Made by a program: the position numbers and the translations under genes. Shown here one piece after another: positions 26,883 through 34,235 of a DNA stretch of 34,235 nt. Position 1 is the stretch's first letter. Each line of letters opens with the position of its first letter. The notes beneath the pieces are model-generated. The model was not told the origin of the DNA. It saw nothing but the letters and a program-made list of their open reading frames with translations, and searched no databases. The DNA lies in assembly GCA_028868875.1 (NCBI GenBank), contig JAGWTS010000012.1, forward strand, positions 1 through 34,235, written 5' to 3'. Source of the DNA: Burkholderiales bacterium (GTDB lineage Bacteria > Pseudomonadota > Gammaproteobacteria > Burkholderiales > Burkholderiaceae_C).

Positions 26883-29800
26883 ATGGATGCGATGGGCATC
26901 TGGCAGCGGACGGCGCGCCGCCTCAATTCCCTGAAATTCAAGAACACGGCCTCGTGGCTCGCGGTCGTGGTGGGCGTGGTCGTTGCGCTCACCGCGGCCG
27001 GGGTATCGACCCTGCGCCATGATCTGCAGCAGGTGGAATCGGAAGCGCAACTCCTGCGTGCCCGGCAATTGGCCAGCGCATTGGAGCAGGGATTGCAGGT
27101 TCGCATCCGTGCCATGCAGGCTTTCGCGGCGCACATCGATCCCGACCGATTGGGGGACTCGGCTTACCTGAAACAGTATCTGGCATCCAGCCATGCGTTC
27201 CAGTCGCTGATTCCGGACGGCAGCCTGCTTGTCGGCCTGGATGGATCGATGCTCACCGAGGACCCGGCGCTGCCGCAGGGGCCGGGCGAGCAGGCCGACA
27301 CGCAGCCGTATCCGAGCCGCCCCGGTGCGGGAGGCGACGAGCCCTACGTCGGCGCCCCCGTCCTCAGCCCCTTCACCCGCCGCGCCGCGCTGCCCATCGA
27401 GGTGCCCGTCAAGGGCCCCGGCGGCAAGGCCAGGGCGATGCTGGTCAGCTTCATCGACCTCAGGGGGGAAGGCTTTCTCGCGCTGCCGGACGGCTCCGGA
27501 AAGATGGGCGCGACCGAGTTGTTCATCGTCTCGATGCGCAACGAACGCTTCCTCGTCGCACCCGACCCGAGACGGGTGATGACCCGACTGCCCCCCTCCG
27601 GCAGCGGCACCATCTCATCGCGCCTGAGGGAAGGCTTTTCGGGTTCCACGATTTTGACGAGTTCCGAAGGCGTCGAGAAGCTCATCAGCGTGGCACGATT
27701 GCCGCTTGCAGACCTGATCATCGAGTTGGCAACGCCGACCGGCCTGGCCTTCGCGCTGGTGCATCGGCTCTTGAACCGGCTCATCGCGATCGGGCTGCTG
27801 GCCACGCTGCTCGCCGCATTCGCCGCGGTCTACTTGTCGCGCCGGCTCTTCGACCGGCTTGGGCAAGCCGCGCACCGGCTGGATGCCATGACGCGCTTGC
27901 GCGACGAGCCGATTCGCCTGCCGGAAAACGGTGAACAGGAAATTGCAAGCCTGTTCATGAGTTTCAACCGCCTGGCGCGACGCCTCGAGGCCCAGCAAGA
28001 GGCGTTGCGTGCCAGCGAATCCAAGTTCCGCACCCTGTTCGAAAGCTCGGAGAACGGCACGGTGATCGTCGATGTGCAAAGCCATCGATTGATCGACGCC
28101 AATCCGGCCTTCTGCCGATTGCTGGGCTGGTCCCGCGACGAATTGCCGGGCCTGAGGCTCGAAGACCTGCACCCACCGCGCGCCCAGCGAATCGCGACCC
28201 AGGAATTTGCGCACCAGGTGGACGGCGCAGCGGGATGGGCCCGCGACCTGCCGGTCCAGCGCAAGGACGGCAGCGTGTTCGACGCCGACATCGGCGGCAC
28301 GCCCCTGGACTTCGACGGCCGCCCCTGCCTGGCCGCCGTCTTCATCGACCTCACCGAGCGCAAGCTCGCCGAGAGCGTCTTGCGCAAGAGCGAAGAACGC
28401 TTCAGGGCCACGGCGGATGCCACTCCGCTGGCCATCTACCTCTCGGCGGGCCTCGAGCAAAAGGCCAACTACGTCAATCCGGCGTTCGTGCGGCTCTTCG
28501 GCTATACGCTGGAGGAAGTGCCGACCGTGGAACAGTGGTGGCCGAAAGCCTATCCGGACCAAGACTACCGCCGGCAAGTCGTCGCTGAATGGGGCCGGAA
28601 AGTCGCACGCGCCGTCGAAACCCACTCGGAAATCGAGCCGATGGAAGTCGTGGTCGTGTGCAAGGACGGCTCCCAAAAGCACATCCGTTGGGGCTTCAAG
28701 ACCAACGGCCAGGAAAACTGGGCCTTCGGCCTCGATCTCACCGAGCGGCACGCTGCAGCGCAGGCCGAAGCCCGGCTCCAGCGCACCTTGCGCCTGCTGG
28801 GCGATTGCAACCTGGCCTTGGCGCGCGCCACGAGCGAGCCGATGCTGCTTGCAGAAGTCTGCAGGCTGGTCGTGGGCAGTGGCGGCTACCTGATGGGCTG
28901 GGTCGGCGTTGCCGAACACGACGCGATGAAGACGGTTCGCCCGGTTGCACGTTCGGGCCGGGAGGCGGGATACCTCGAATCGATTCGAGTGTCCTGGGAC
29001 GAAGATCAGGCGACGGGCCAAGGGCCCACCGGCATTGCCCTGCGGACCGGGCGCGTGGCCGTCAACCAGGACATCGACGACAATCCGACGATGACCCCCT
29101 GGCGCGAGGCCGCCGGCCTGCGGGGCTATCGATCCAGCATCGGCTTGCCGCTGCGCAGCGGCGCGGACATCTTCGGGGCCTTGACGATCTATGCCTCCGA
29201 GCCGCGCGCCTTCAATGACGACGAAGTCCGCCTGCTGGAAGAATTGGCCCACAACATCGGGCACGGGATCGAGACCTTGCGAACACGTGCCAAGCTCGAC
29301 GCGGCGCAAGCGGCAACCCGTGCCAAGAGCGCCTTTCTGGCCAACCTGAGCCATGAGATCCGCACGCCGTTGAACGCCATTCTGGGCATGACGTATCTGG
29401 TGCGCCGCAGCGGGGTGACGGAGAAGCAGGACGAGCGCCTGCGCAAGATCGAGACCGCCGGTCAGCATCTGGGCGAGATCATCAATGCGGTGCTCGACCT
29501 GTCCAAGATCGAAGCGGGCCACTTCGAACTCGAGCGGGCCGGGGTCGACCTGGCGGAAATCATCGAGCGCGTGCGCTCGATCCTCGACCAGCGCCTGCGC
29601 GAAAAGGGGCTGGCGCTGATCGTCGAGCCCCTGCCCGATCTGCCGCCGCTGAGCGGCGACGCGGCACGCATCCAGCAGGCCCTGCTGAACTACGCGGCCA
29701 ACGCGGTGAAGTTCACCGAGCGCGGCGAGATCACGCTGCGCGTGACCGTGCCCGAGCGTGACGCCGCGAGCCTGCTGCTTCGCTTCGAGGTTCAGGACAC

Positions 29801-30464
29801 GGGCATCGGCATCGAGCCCCAGGCCCTGCCCCGGCTGTTCACCGCGTTCGAGCAGGCGGACAACTCGACCACCCGGCGTTACGGCGGCACGGGCCTGGGC
29901 TTGAGCATCACCAGGAAGCTCGCGGAGTTGATGGGCGGTGCCTGCGGAGTCGAAAGCGTGCCCGGCGTCGGCAGCACGTTCTGGTTCAGCGCGCGGCTGG
30001 AACTCGCCGCTTCGCCGCCGCGGCCGGACCCGCCGCGCGAGCTCGAATCGGCGCGCAGCCGGCTGCGCGCCGAATACCGCGGCCGGCGCGTGCTGCTGGC
30101 AGAGGACGAACCCTTGAATCGCGAGATCGCCCACCATCTGCTCGGCGACGCCGGGCTCTTGTGCGACATCGCCGAAGATGGCGGCCAGGCCGTCGAGCAG
30201 GCCACCAGGAACCGCTACGACCTGATCCTGATGGACGTGCAGATGCCGCACATGGATGGACTGGAAGCGACCCGGCGCATCCGGGCCCTGCCCGGCCCGC
30301 ACCAGCCGGCGATCCTGGCGATGACGGCCAACGCCTTCAACGAAGACCGGCGAAGTTGCATGGAGGCGGGAATGGACGACTTCGTCGCCAAGCCTGCGGA
30401 CCCGGGGCTGCTGTATGCGAAGCTGCTGCAGTGGTTGGAAAGGGCTGGGAGCCGAAGGGACTGA
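26883..30464 (+). CDS. Hybrid sensor histidine kinase (periplasmic Cache-like, HAMP, PAS x2, GAF, HisKA, HATPase_c, REC)
   Basis: Two TM segments flanking a sensory region; PAS motifs ([53 protein letters not shown]); GAF ([26 protein letters not shown]); H-box [22 protein letters not shown]; HATPase [40 protein letters not shown]. The start could also be 26811. Confidence 0.95.
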   Translation: MDAMGIWQRTARRLNSLKFKNTASWLAVVVGVVVALTAAGVSTLRHDLQQVESEAQLLRARQLASALEQGLQVRIRAMQAFAAHIDPDRLGDSAYLKQYLASSHAFQSLIPDGSLLVGLDGSMLTEDPALPQGPGEQADTQPYPSRPGAGGDEPYVGAPVLSPFTRRAALPIEVPVKGPGGKARAMLVSFIDLRGEGFLALPDGSGKMGATELFIVSMRNERFLVAPDPRRVMTRLPPSGSGTISSRLREGFSGSTILTSSEGVEKLISVARLPLADLIIELATPTGLAFALVHRLLNRLIAIGLLATLLAAFAAVYLSRRLFDRLGQAAHRLDAMTRLRDEPIRLPENGEQEIASLFMSFNRLARRLEAQQEALRASESKFRTLFESSENGTVIVDVQSHRLIDANPAFCRLLGWSRDELPGLRLEDLHPPRAQRIATQEFAHQVDGAAGWARDLPVQRKDGSVFDADIGGTPLDFDGRPCLAAVFIDLTERKLAESVLRKSEERFRATADATPLAIYLSAGLEQKANYVNPAFVRLFGYTLEEVPTVEQWWPKAYPDQDYRRQVVAEWGRKVARAVETHSEIEPMEVVVVCKDGSQKHIRWGFKTNGQENWAFGLDLTERHAAAQAEARLQRTLRLLGDCNLALARATSEPMLLAEVCRLVVGSGGYLMGWVGVAEHDAMKTVRPVARSGREAGYLESIRVSWDEDQATGQGPTGIALRTGRVAVNQDIDDNPTMTPWREAAGLRGYRSSIGLPLRSGADIFGALTIYASEPRAFNDDEVRLLEELAHNIGHGIETLRTRAKLDAAQAATRAKSAFLANLSHEIRTPLNAILGMTYLVRRSGVTEKQDERLRKIETAGQHLGEIINAVLDLSKIEAGHFELERAGVDLAEIIERVRSILDQRLREKGLALIVEPLPDLPPLSGDAARIQQALLNYAANAVKFTERGEITLRVTVPERDAASLLLRFEVQDTGIGIEPQALPRLFTAFEQADNSTTRRYGGTGLGLSITRKLAELMGGACGVESVPGVGSTFWFSARLELAASPPRPDPPRELESARSRLRAEYRGRRVLLAEDEPLNREIAHHLLGDAGLLCDIAEDGGQAVEQATRNRYDLILMDVQMPHMDGLEATRRIRALPGPHQPAILAMTANAFNEDRRSCMEAGMDDFVAKPADPGLLYAKLLQWLERAGSRRD

Positions 30465-30470
30465 TTCGAC

Positions 30471-30707
30471 ATGGACGCCATCAACTCCAGCACGGCGCGG
30501 ACCAAGCTCGCGAAGATCATGGATCGCGTCTGCAAGAACCATTCGGCCGTGATCGTCACGCGCAAAGGCGGCCCTTCGGTGGTGATGCTCTCGCTCGCAG
30601 ACTATCGGGCGCTCGAAGAGACGGCCTACCTGCTGCGCAGCCCGACCAACGCACGCCGCCTGCTCGGTGCCGTAGACGCGTTGGCAGGCTCGAGCAGTCT
30701 GGGATGA
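30471..30707 (+). CDS. Phd/YefM-type antitoxin, no toxin gene adjacent (orphan)
   Basis: MDAINSSTARTKLAKIMDRVCKNHSAVIVTRKGGPSVVMLSLADYRALEETAYLLRSPTNARRLLGAVDAL matches the YefM pattern (SLEETAYLLRSPANARRL). Confidence 0.88.
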   Translation: MDAINSSTARTKLAKIMDRVCKNHSAVIVTRKGGPSVVMLSLADYRALEETAYLLRSPTNARRLLGAVDALAGSSSLG

Positions 30708-30743
30708 CCCTTTTCGGGCCGGCTCGGCGCCACCGCCCCCCCC

Positions 30744-31001
30744 TCAACGCCCCTTCCCACCCCAACGCCAGCGTGGCGGCTCCCCCGTCACCCAGCAGAT
30801 CGCGACCAGCGCCAGCGTGGCGAGCGTCGTGAAGCCGAAGTAACGCCACGGATCGACCGCGGGTTCGAGCACCGGGATCGCGGCGACGAGCAAGACCCCG
30901 TAGACGCCGAGAACGACCCAGCCTTGCCAGCGGCAGGGCAGCCCCCAGCCCCAGCCGTAGCGCTTGGCCGGGAACCACCAGCGGTTGCGCTCCCGCGCCA
31001 T
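30744..31001 (-). CDS. Small membrane protein of unknown function
   Basis: MARERNRWWFPAKRYGWGWGLPCRWQGWVVLGVYGVLLVAAIPVLEPAVDPWRYFGFTTLATLALVAICWVTGEPPRWRWGGKGR, two predicted TM segments; start overlaps the stop of the upstream gene. Confidence 0.75.
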   Translation of the reverse strand: MARERNRWWFPAKRYGWGWGLPCRWQGWVVLGVYGVLLVAAIPVLEPAVDPWRYFGFTTLATLALVAICWVTGEPPRWRWGGKGR

Positions 31002-31333
31002 CAAGGCCTCTTCGCCCGGCGCCGTGCGGGCCGGCTGCGGTGCTCCCAGGCCTTGCGCACCAGCGCTTCGACGACGGCCTCGTCGGCGTCGGCCAGCGTC
31101 ACGCGCAGCCCCACCGCCTTGCCGCCCCAAAACAGCTTTTCGAGGAATTCGGGGTCCAGCGCCAGCGCCTGTTCGCGCACGTCTTCGTCGACGAAGACGT
31201 GGAGCCGCGCTTCGTCCGGCGGCACGGTGACGAAGATCCGGCCCTTGACGCGGAACGACGAGAAATGGAAATGCGGCGCTTCGCTGCTGTCGGGCAGCGA
31301 GAGCGCATGGCGGCGGACTTGATCGATCTTCAT
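31001..31333 (-). CDS. MmcQ/YjbR family DNA-binding-like protein
   Basis: MKIDQVRRHALSLPDSSEAPHFHFSSFRVKGRIFVTVPPDEARLHVFVDEDVREQALALDPEFLEKLFWGGKAVGLRVTLADADEAVVEALVRKAWEHR. Confidence 0.82.
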   Translation of the reverse strand: MKIDQVRRHALSLPDSSEAPHFHFSSFRVKGRIFVTVPPDEARLHVFVDEDVREQALALDPEFLEKLFWGGKAVGLRVTLADADEAVVEALVRKAWEHRSRPARRRAKRP

Positions 31334-31397
31334 CGTTCGGGGCGCAGGCGGCCGATTCTGGCGACGCCGCGGCCGCTCTTCAAGACGGCCGCCACCT

Positions 31398-32960
31398 TCA
31401 CCCGAAACGCCCTTGCAGAAACCAGCTCGCCCCCGCCTGCGGCAGCCGCGCGCGGTAGATCCAGACCAGGGCGCCGTCGGCGGCACGGGCGATGAAGTAG
31501 TCGCGCGCGGCCAGCCCGCCGTCCCACCAGCCCGATTCGATGCGCTCAGGGCCACTCAACAGTTGCAGTGCCCGGCCTTCGAACAGCGGCAGCGCGCCTT
31601 GCTCGGCCAGCGCCTGCGGCGCTTCGAGCAGCCAGAACGGACGCGCCAGCGGCAGGTCTGCCGGCCCGGGCTGCAACTCCTGCCTCGATCGCGGCCCGGT
31701 TCCCCGCCCCGCTGCCGGCTCGGGCCTCGGCCCCGGCCGGCCACCGCCACCGCCACCGCCCTCGCCCACCGGCCGCAAGGCGCCGGCCCGTTCGGGCCGG
31801 TGCTCGGCGCGCGGCACCAGGCGCAGTACCTGGGTCTCGCCCAGGCGCGCGCGCAGGCGCTCCAGCAGGCGCAGCAGGCCCTGGGCCTGGCTCTGGCGGG
31901 TCGGGAACAGCTCGCCGTTGGGCGCGGCGCTGCGCACGAGTTGCTTGCAATGCAGGCGCAGCTCGAGCGTCGGCGCCGCCAGTTCGACGCGGGCCAGGCG
32001 CTCGCGCAGCAGCAGCTGCAGGTGCGCCGGGTCGAGCGAAGGCTCGGCCAGTTCGATCGCGAGCGGTGTCGCCGCCACGGCTGCGTCGCGCCGCGGCTCG
32101 TGCTGCATCTCGAGCCGGAAGCCGGCGATGCGGCCCTGCTGCGCCTGGGCCCAGGCCACCAGCCGCGCCAGCAGCACGCCGGCGCCGTGCAGCACCTGGG
32201 CGCTGGTGTCGGCGCGGGCGAAGAGTTCGAGCCGGCTCTCGAACTCGGGCGCCAGGACGATCGGCCGGCGCGGGTCGGGCCGGGTGCCGCGCGCGCGGTC
32301 CAGGTCGTCGAGCAGGCCCTCGCCGAAACGCCGGGCCAGCCCGGTGCGCGGCAGGGCGCGCAAGTCGGCCAGGGTTTGCAAGCCCATGCCTTGCAGCGCT
32401 TCCCAGTGCTCGCGCGCCGGGCCGAGCAGCCAGACCGGCGCCCGGTCGAGCAGGTCTTGCAGCGCCGCCAGGTCGGTGCCGTGGGCGCCGGGCGCGGCGA
32501 GGTCGGCGCGCCAGGCAGCGAGCAGGGCCGCGCCCAGCGGCGTCGGCGCGCAGGCGGTCTGCAGGCGGTGGCCGAGCGGCGCCAGCGCTTCGTGCAGGCG
32601 CTGCAGCAGCCGCGCCGCGCCTCCGAAATAACGCAGGCTGGACTCGACTTCGAGCAGCACGCAGGCCGCGCCTTCCAGCGCCACCATCGGCGTGAAAGCC
32701 AGCGCCGCATGGGCCAGCGCGAGCAAGGCGGCGGCGTCGCGCGCGGCGTCGGCCTGGCCGAGCAGCAGGTCGGGAGCCAGCGCGAGCGCGGTGGCGCGCT
32801 TCATGCCCGGCGCCAGACCGCGCTCGGAAGCGGCGGCGTTGGCGGCGGCAAGCCGGTGCTCGGCGAGCAAGGCCACCGGCCGTGCCGCGTCGGCCGGTGC
32901 CAGCGTGGCGCAAAAGGCTTCGAGCGAGAGCAGCGGCGCGTGCAGCGCGATCCAGAGCAT
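31398..32960 (-). CDS. imuB: Y-family polymerase-like protein ImuB
   Basis: MLWIALHAPLLSLEAFCATLAPADAARPVALLAEHRLAAANAAASERGLAPGMKRATALALAPDLLL; little-finger-like region; C-terminal PLFEGRALQLLSGPERIESGWWDGGLAARDYFIARAADGALVWIYR typical of ImuB. Confidence 0.92.
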   Translation of the reverse strand: MLWIALHAPLLSLEAFCATLAPADAARPVALLAEHRLAAANAAASERGLAPGMKRATALALAPDLLLGQADAARDAAALLALAHAALAFTPMVALEGAACVLLEVESSLRYFGGAARLLQRLHEALAPLGHRLQTACAPTPLGAALLAAWRADLAAPGAHGTDLAALQDLLDRAPVWLLGPAREHWEALQGMGLQTLADLRALPRTGLARRFGEGLLDDLDRARGTRPDPRRPIVLAPEFESRLELFARADTSAQVLHGAGVLLARLVAWAQAQQGRIAGFRLEMQHEPRRDAAVAATPLAIELAEPSLDPAHLQLLLRERLARVELAAPTLELRLHCKQLVRSAAPNGELFPTRQSQAQGLLRLLERLRARLGETQVLRLVPRAEHRPERAGALRPVGEGGGGGGGRPGPRPEPAAGRGTGPRSRQELQPGPADLPLARPFWLLEAPQALAEQGALPLFEGRALQLLSGPERIESGWWDGGLAARDYFIARAADGALVWIYRARLPQAGASWFLQGRFG

Positions 32961-32989
32961 GGCCGGCCACCATTCCTGCAGGCCAAGCG

Positions 32990-33844
32990 TCAGGCGAGCG
33001 CGCCCGGCGCTTCGCTACGCGCCGGCAGGGCCGACGAGCGCAGGGCGCGCGCACGCAGCGCCGGCGCCAGCACCGGGGCCAGCGCCAGCGTGAGCGGGCG
33101 CGCCAGCGGCGGGCCGCGGCGCTTGAGCAGTTGCAGCCGCAACTCGTCGGGGCCGGCGGGGCGCAGCAGCAGGCGCAGCGGCGCCGGGCTCGGCCGCAGC
33201 CGCGCCGCTTCTTCGCGCAGCAGAAAGGCCGGGCCGTCGTGGGCCTGGGCGGCAAGCTGCAGGCGGCGCAGGCTGTCGGCCGCCAGCCGCGCCGGCAGCC
33301 AGGCGAGCAAGGCGCCGACCTGGCCGCTGGCCAGCGACTGTTCCAGCGCCCAGAGGATGTCGGCCGCCGGCAGCGGCCCGCCGGCGCGCCCGCGCTGGGC
33401 GGCGTGGCTGCGCACCACGTAGAGCTGCTGCAGGTCGAGCCCGCAGGCGGCCAGCGCCGAGGCGAACGGCAGGGCCGGCGGGTCGAACAGGATGACGCTG
33501 CGCTGTTGCTGCTGCACGGCCGCGAGCACCGGGCAGAGCAGGCGCATCTCGCCGATGCCGGGGTGCGCCAGCAGCAGCTCGGTCAGCGCGCGCGCCGGCC
33601 AGCCGGCGCCGGGCAGCACGGCGTCGAGTTCGGCGAAGCCGCTGGCCCAGCCGGCCTCGCGCTGGCGGCCGAGCTGGTGTGCGCGCCAGAGCGCGGGGTG
33701 CAGGTCTTCGGGGGCCGGGCGCGGGTTGGCGCCCGGCGCGGCCAGGGGGTTGGCGGCGCCCGGAGCGGGCCCGGGCCCGGTGGTGGCCGGCGCGGCGCGC
33801 GGCGGGGCCGGGGTGATCGTGGGAGAGGCGGAAGAAACTTGCAC
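32990..33844 (-). CDS. imuA: ImuA, translesion synthesis-associated RecA-like protein
   Basis: LHPALWRAHQLGRQREAGWASGFAELDAVLPGAGWPARALTELLLAHPGIGEMRLLCPVLA ... DILWALEQSLASGQVGALLAWLPARLAADSLRRLQLAA; directly upstream of imuB. The listed start is GTG. Confidence 0.9.
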   Translation of the reverse strand: MQVSSASPTITPAPPRAAPATTGPGPAPGAANPLAAPGANPRPAPEDLHPALWRAHQLGRQREAGWASGFAELDAVLPGAGWPARALTELLLAHPGIGEMRLLCPVLAAVQQQQRSVILFDPPALPFASALAACGLDLQQLYVVRSHAAQRGRAGGPLPAADILWALEQSLASGQVGALLAWLPARLAADSLRRLQLAAQAHDGPAFLLREEAARLRPSPAPLRLLLRPAGPDELRLQLLKRRGPPLARPLTLALAPVLAPALRARALRSSALPARSEAPGALA

Positions 33845-33849
33845 CAGAA

Positions 33850-33869
33850 TACTGTACGTTCATACAGTT
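33850..33869 (-). promoter_or_regulatory. LexA (SOS) box upstream of imuA
   Basis: TACTGTACGTTCATACAGTT: CTGT-N8-ACAG, 16 of 20 positions identical to the E. coli consensus TACTGTATATATATACAGTA by eye. Confidence 0.85.
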
Positions 33870-33940
33870 TCTTGCGCAAGCTCGGCGGGGCGATCATGTG
33901 AAGCCTTGCCGGGACTCGAGCCCTTGACCCTTGGCGGCCG

Positions 33941-33959
33941 CAACGGCCATCGGCCGTTG
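33941..33959. repeat. Perfect inverted repeat (8-bp stem, 3-nt loop)
   Basis: CAACGGCC-ATC-GGCCGTTG; a second overlapping pair CGTTGGCG (33955-33962) / CGCCAACG (33997-34004) lies next to it. Confidence 0.6.
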
Positions 33960-34138
33960 GCGCATTTGACAACAACCAAACCCTGTTGGCATACGTCGCC
34001 AACGTGAAAGCCACGCTGGTTATCCGTTTGAAGGACGTGACACCGGAAGGCGACATGGAGCTGCGCACGGCCGCTTAGCGCGCCTGGGAGCGGCGTCGCG
34101 CCAGCGCGGACAAGCGGGCGGATCAACGGCCGCGCGGA

Positions 34139-34235
34139 TCAAGCCACCAGCGACTCCAGGAACCCGGTGTCGACATGGGCTTCGACGAGGTCGGCCAGGC
34201 GCTCGAAGCGGGCGTCCAGGCTCGCCACCTCGGCG
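34139..34235 (-). CDS. C-terminal end of a minus-strand gene running off the window, possibly cobyric acid synthase (CobQ)
   Basis: Reverse complement reads ...AEVASLDARFERLADLVEAHVDTGFLESLVA*, reminiscent of CobQ C-termini; only about 32 codons visible. Confidence 0.3.
   Translation of the reverse strand, partial: AEVASLDARFERLADLVEAHVDTGFLESLVA

Noticed and set aside
27615-30542. 975-aa minus-strand ORF
   Set aside because: Antisense to the hybrid histidine kinase; no domain signatures.
1-34235. CRISPR arrays, tRNA/rRNA genes, intact transposases, integrases or phage structural genes
   Set aside because: None recognised in either strand; no regularly spaced repeats and no transposase or integrase motifs in the ORF translations.

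Overview
GC-rich chromosomal window, most likely from a betaproteobacterium of the Burkholderiales type (inferred from gene content and codon style only). It is densely coding. From left to right it holds: a MocR/GntR-PLP regulator convergent with an SDR gene; a minus-strand block (EamA exporter, gamma-glutamyltransferase-like protein, MFS transporter with an extra C-terminal domain, stand-alone GspE/PulE ATPase, spermidine-synthase-like protein, DNA-deoxyinosine glycosylase, TatD); a plus-strand membrane protease / MoxR / DUF58 / VWA operon; MarC; an MBL hydrolase; a PheC-like periplasmic binding protein; DUF1697; an acyl-CoA module (domain-rearranged CoA-transferase, acyl-CoA ligase, single-chain biotin-dependent acyl-CoA carboxylase); an alpha/beta hydrolase plus TetR; a large hybrid histidine kinase followed by an orphan YefM/Phd-type antitoxin; and a minus-strand imuA-imuB cassette with a near-consensus LexA box, followed by a YjbR/MmcQ-like gene where dnaE2 would often sit. 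I found no rRNA, tRNA, CRISPR array, intact IS element or prophage. Nothing here is demonstrably a new system. The best leads are: (i) the four-gene overlapping tatD / deoxyinosine glycosylase / speE-like / gspE-like operon; (ii) the LexA-controlled imuAB cassette that continues into yjbR-like and small membrane protein genes without dnaE2; (iii) the single-chain acyl-CoA carboxylase beside a CoA-transferase with inverted domain order; (iv) several gene relics (DppB-like N-terminus, orphan antitoxin, short fragments) marking past rearrangements. All calls come from reading the sequence by eye; no database search was run.
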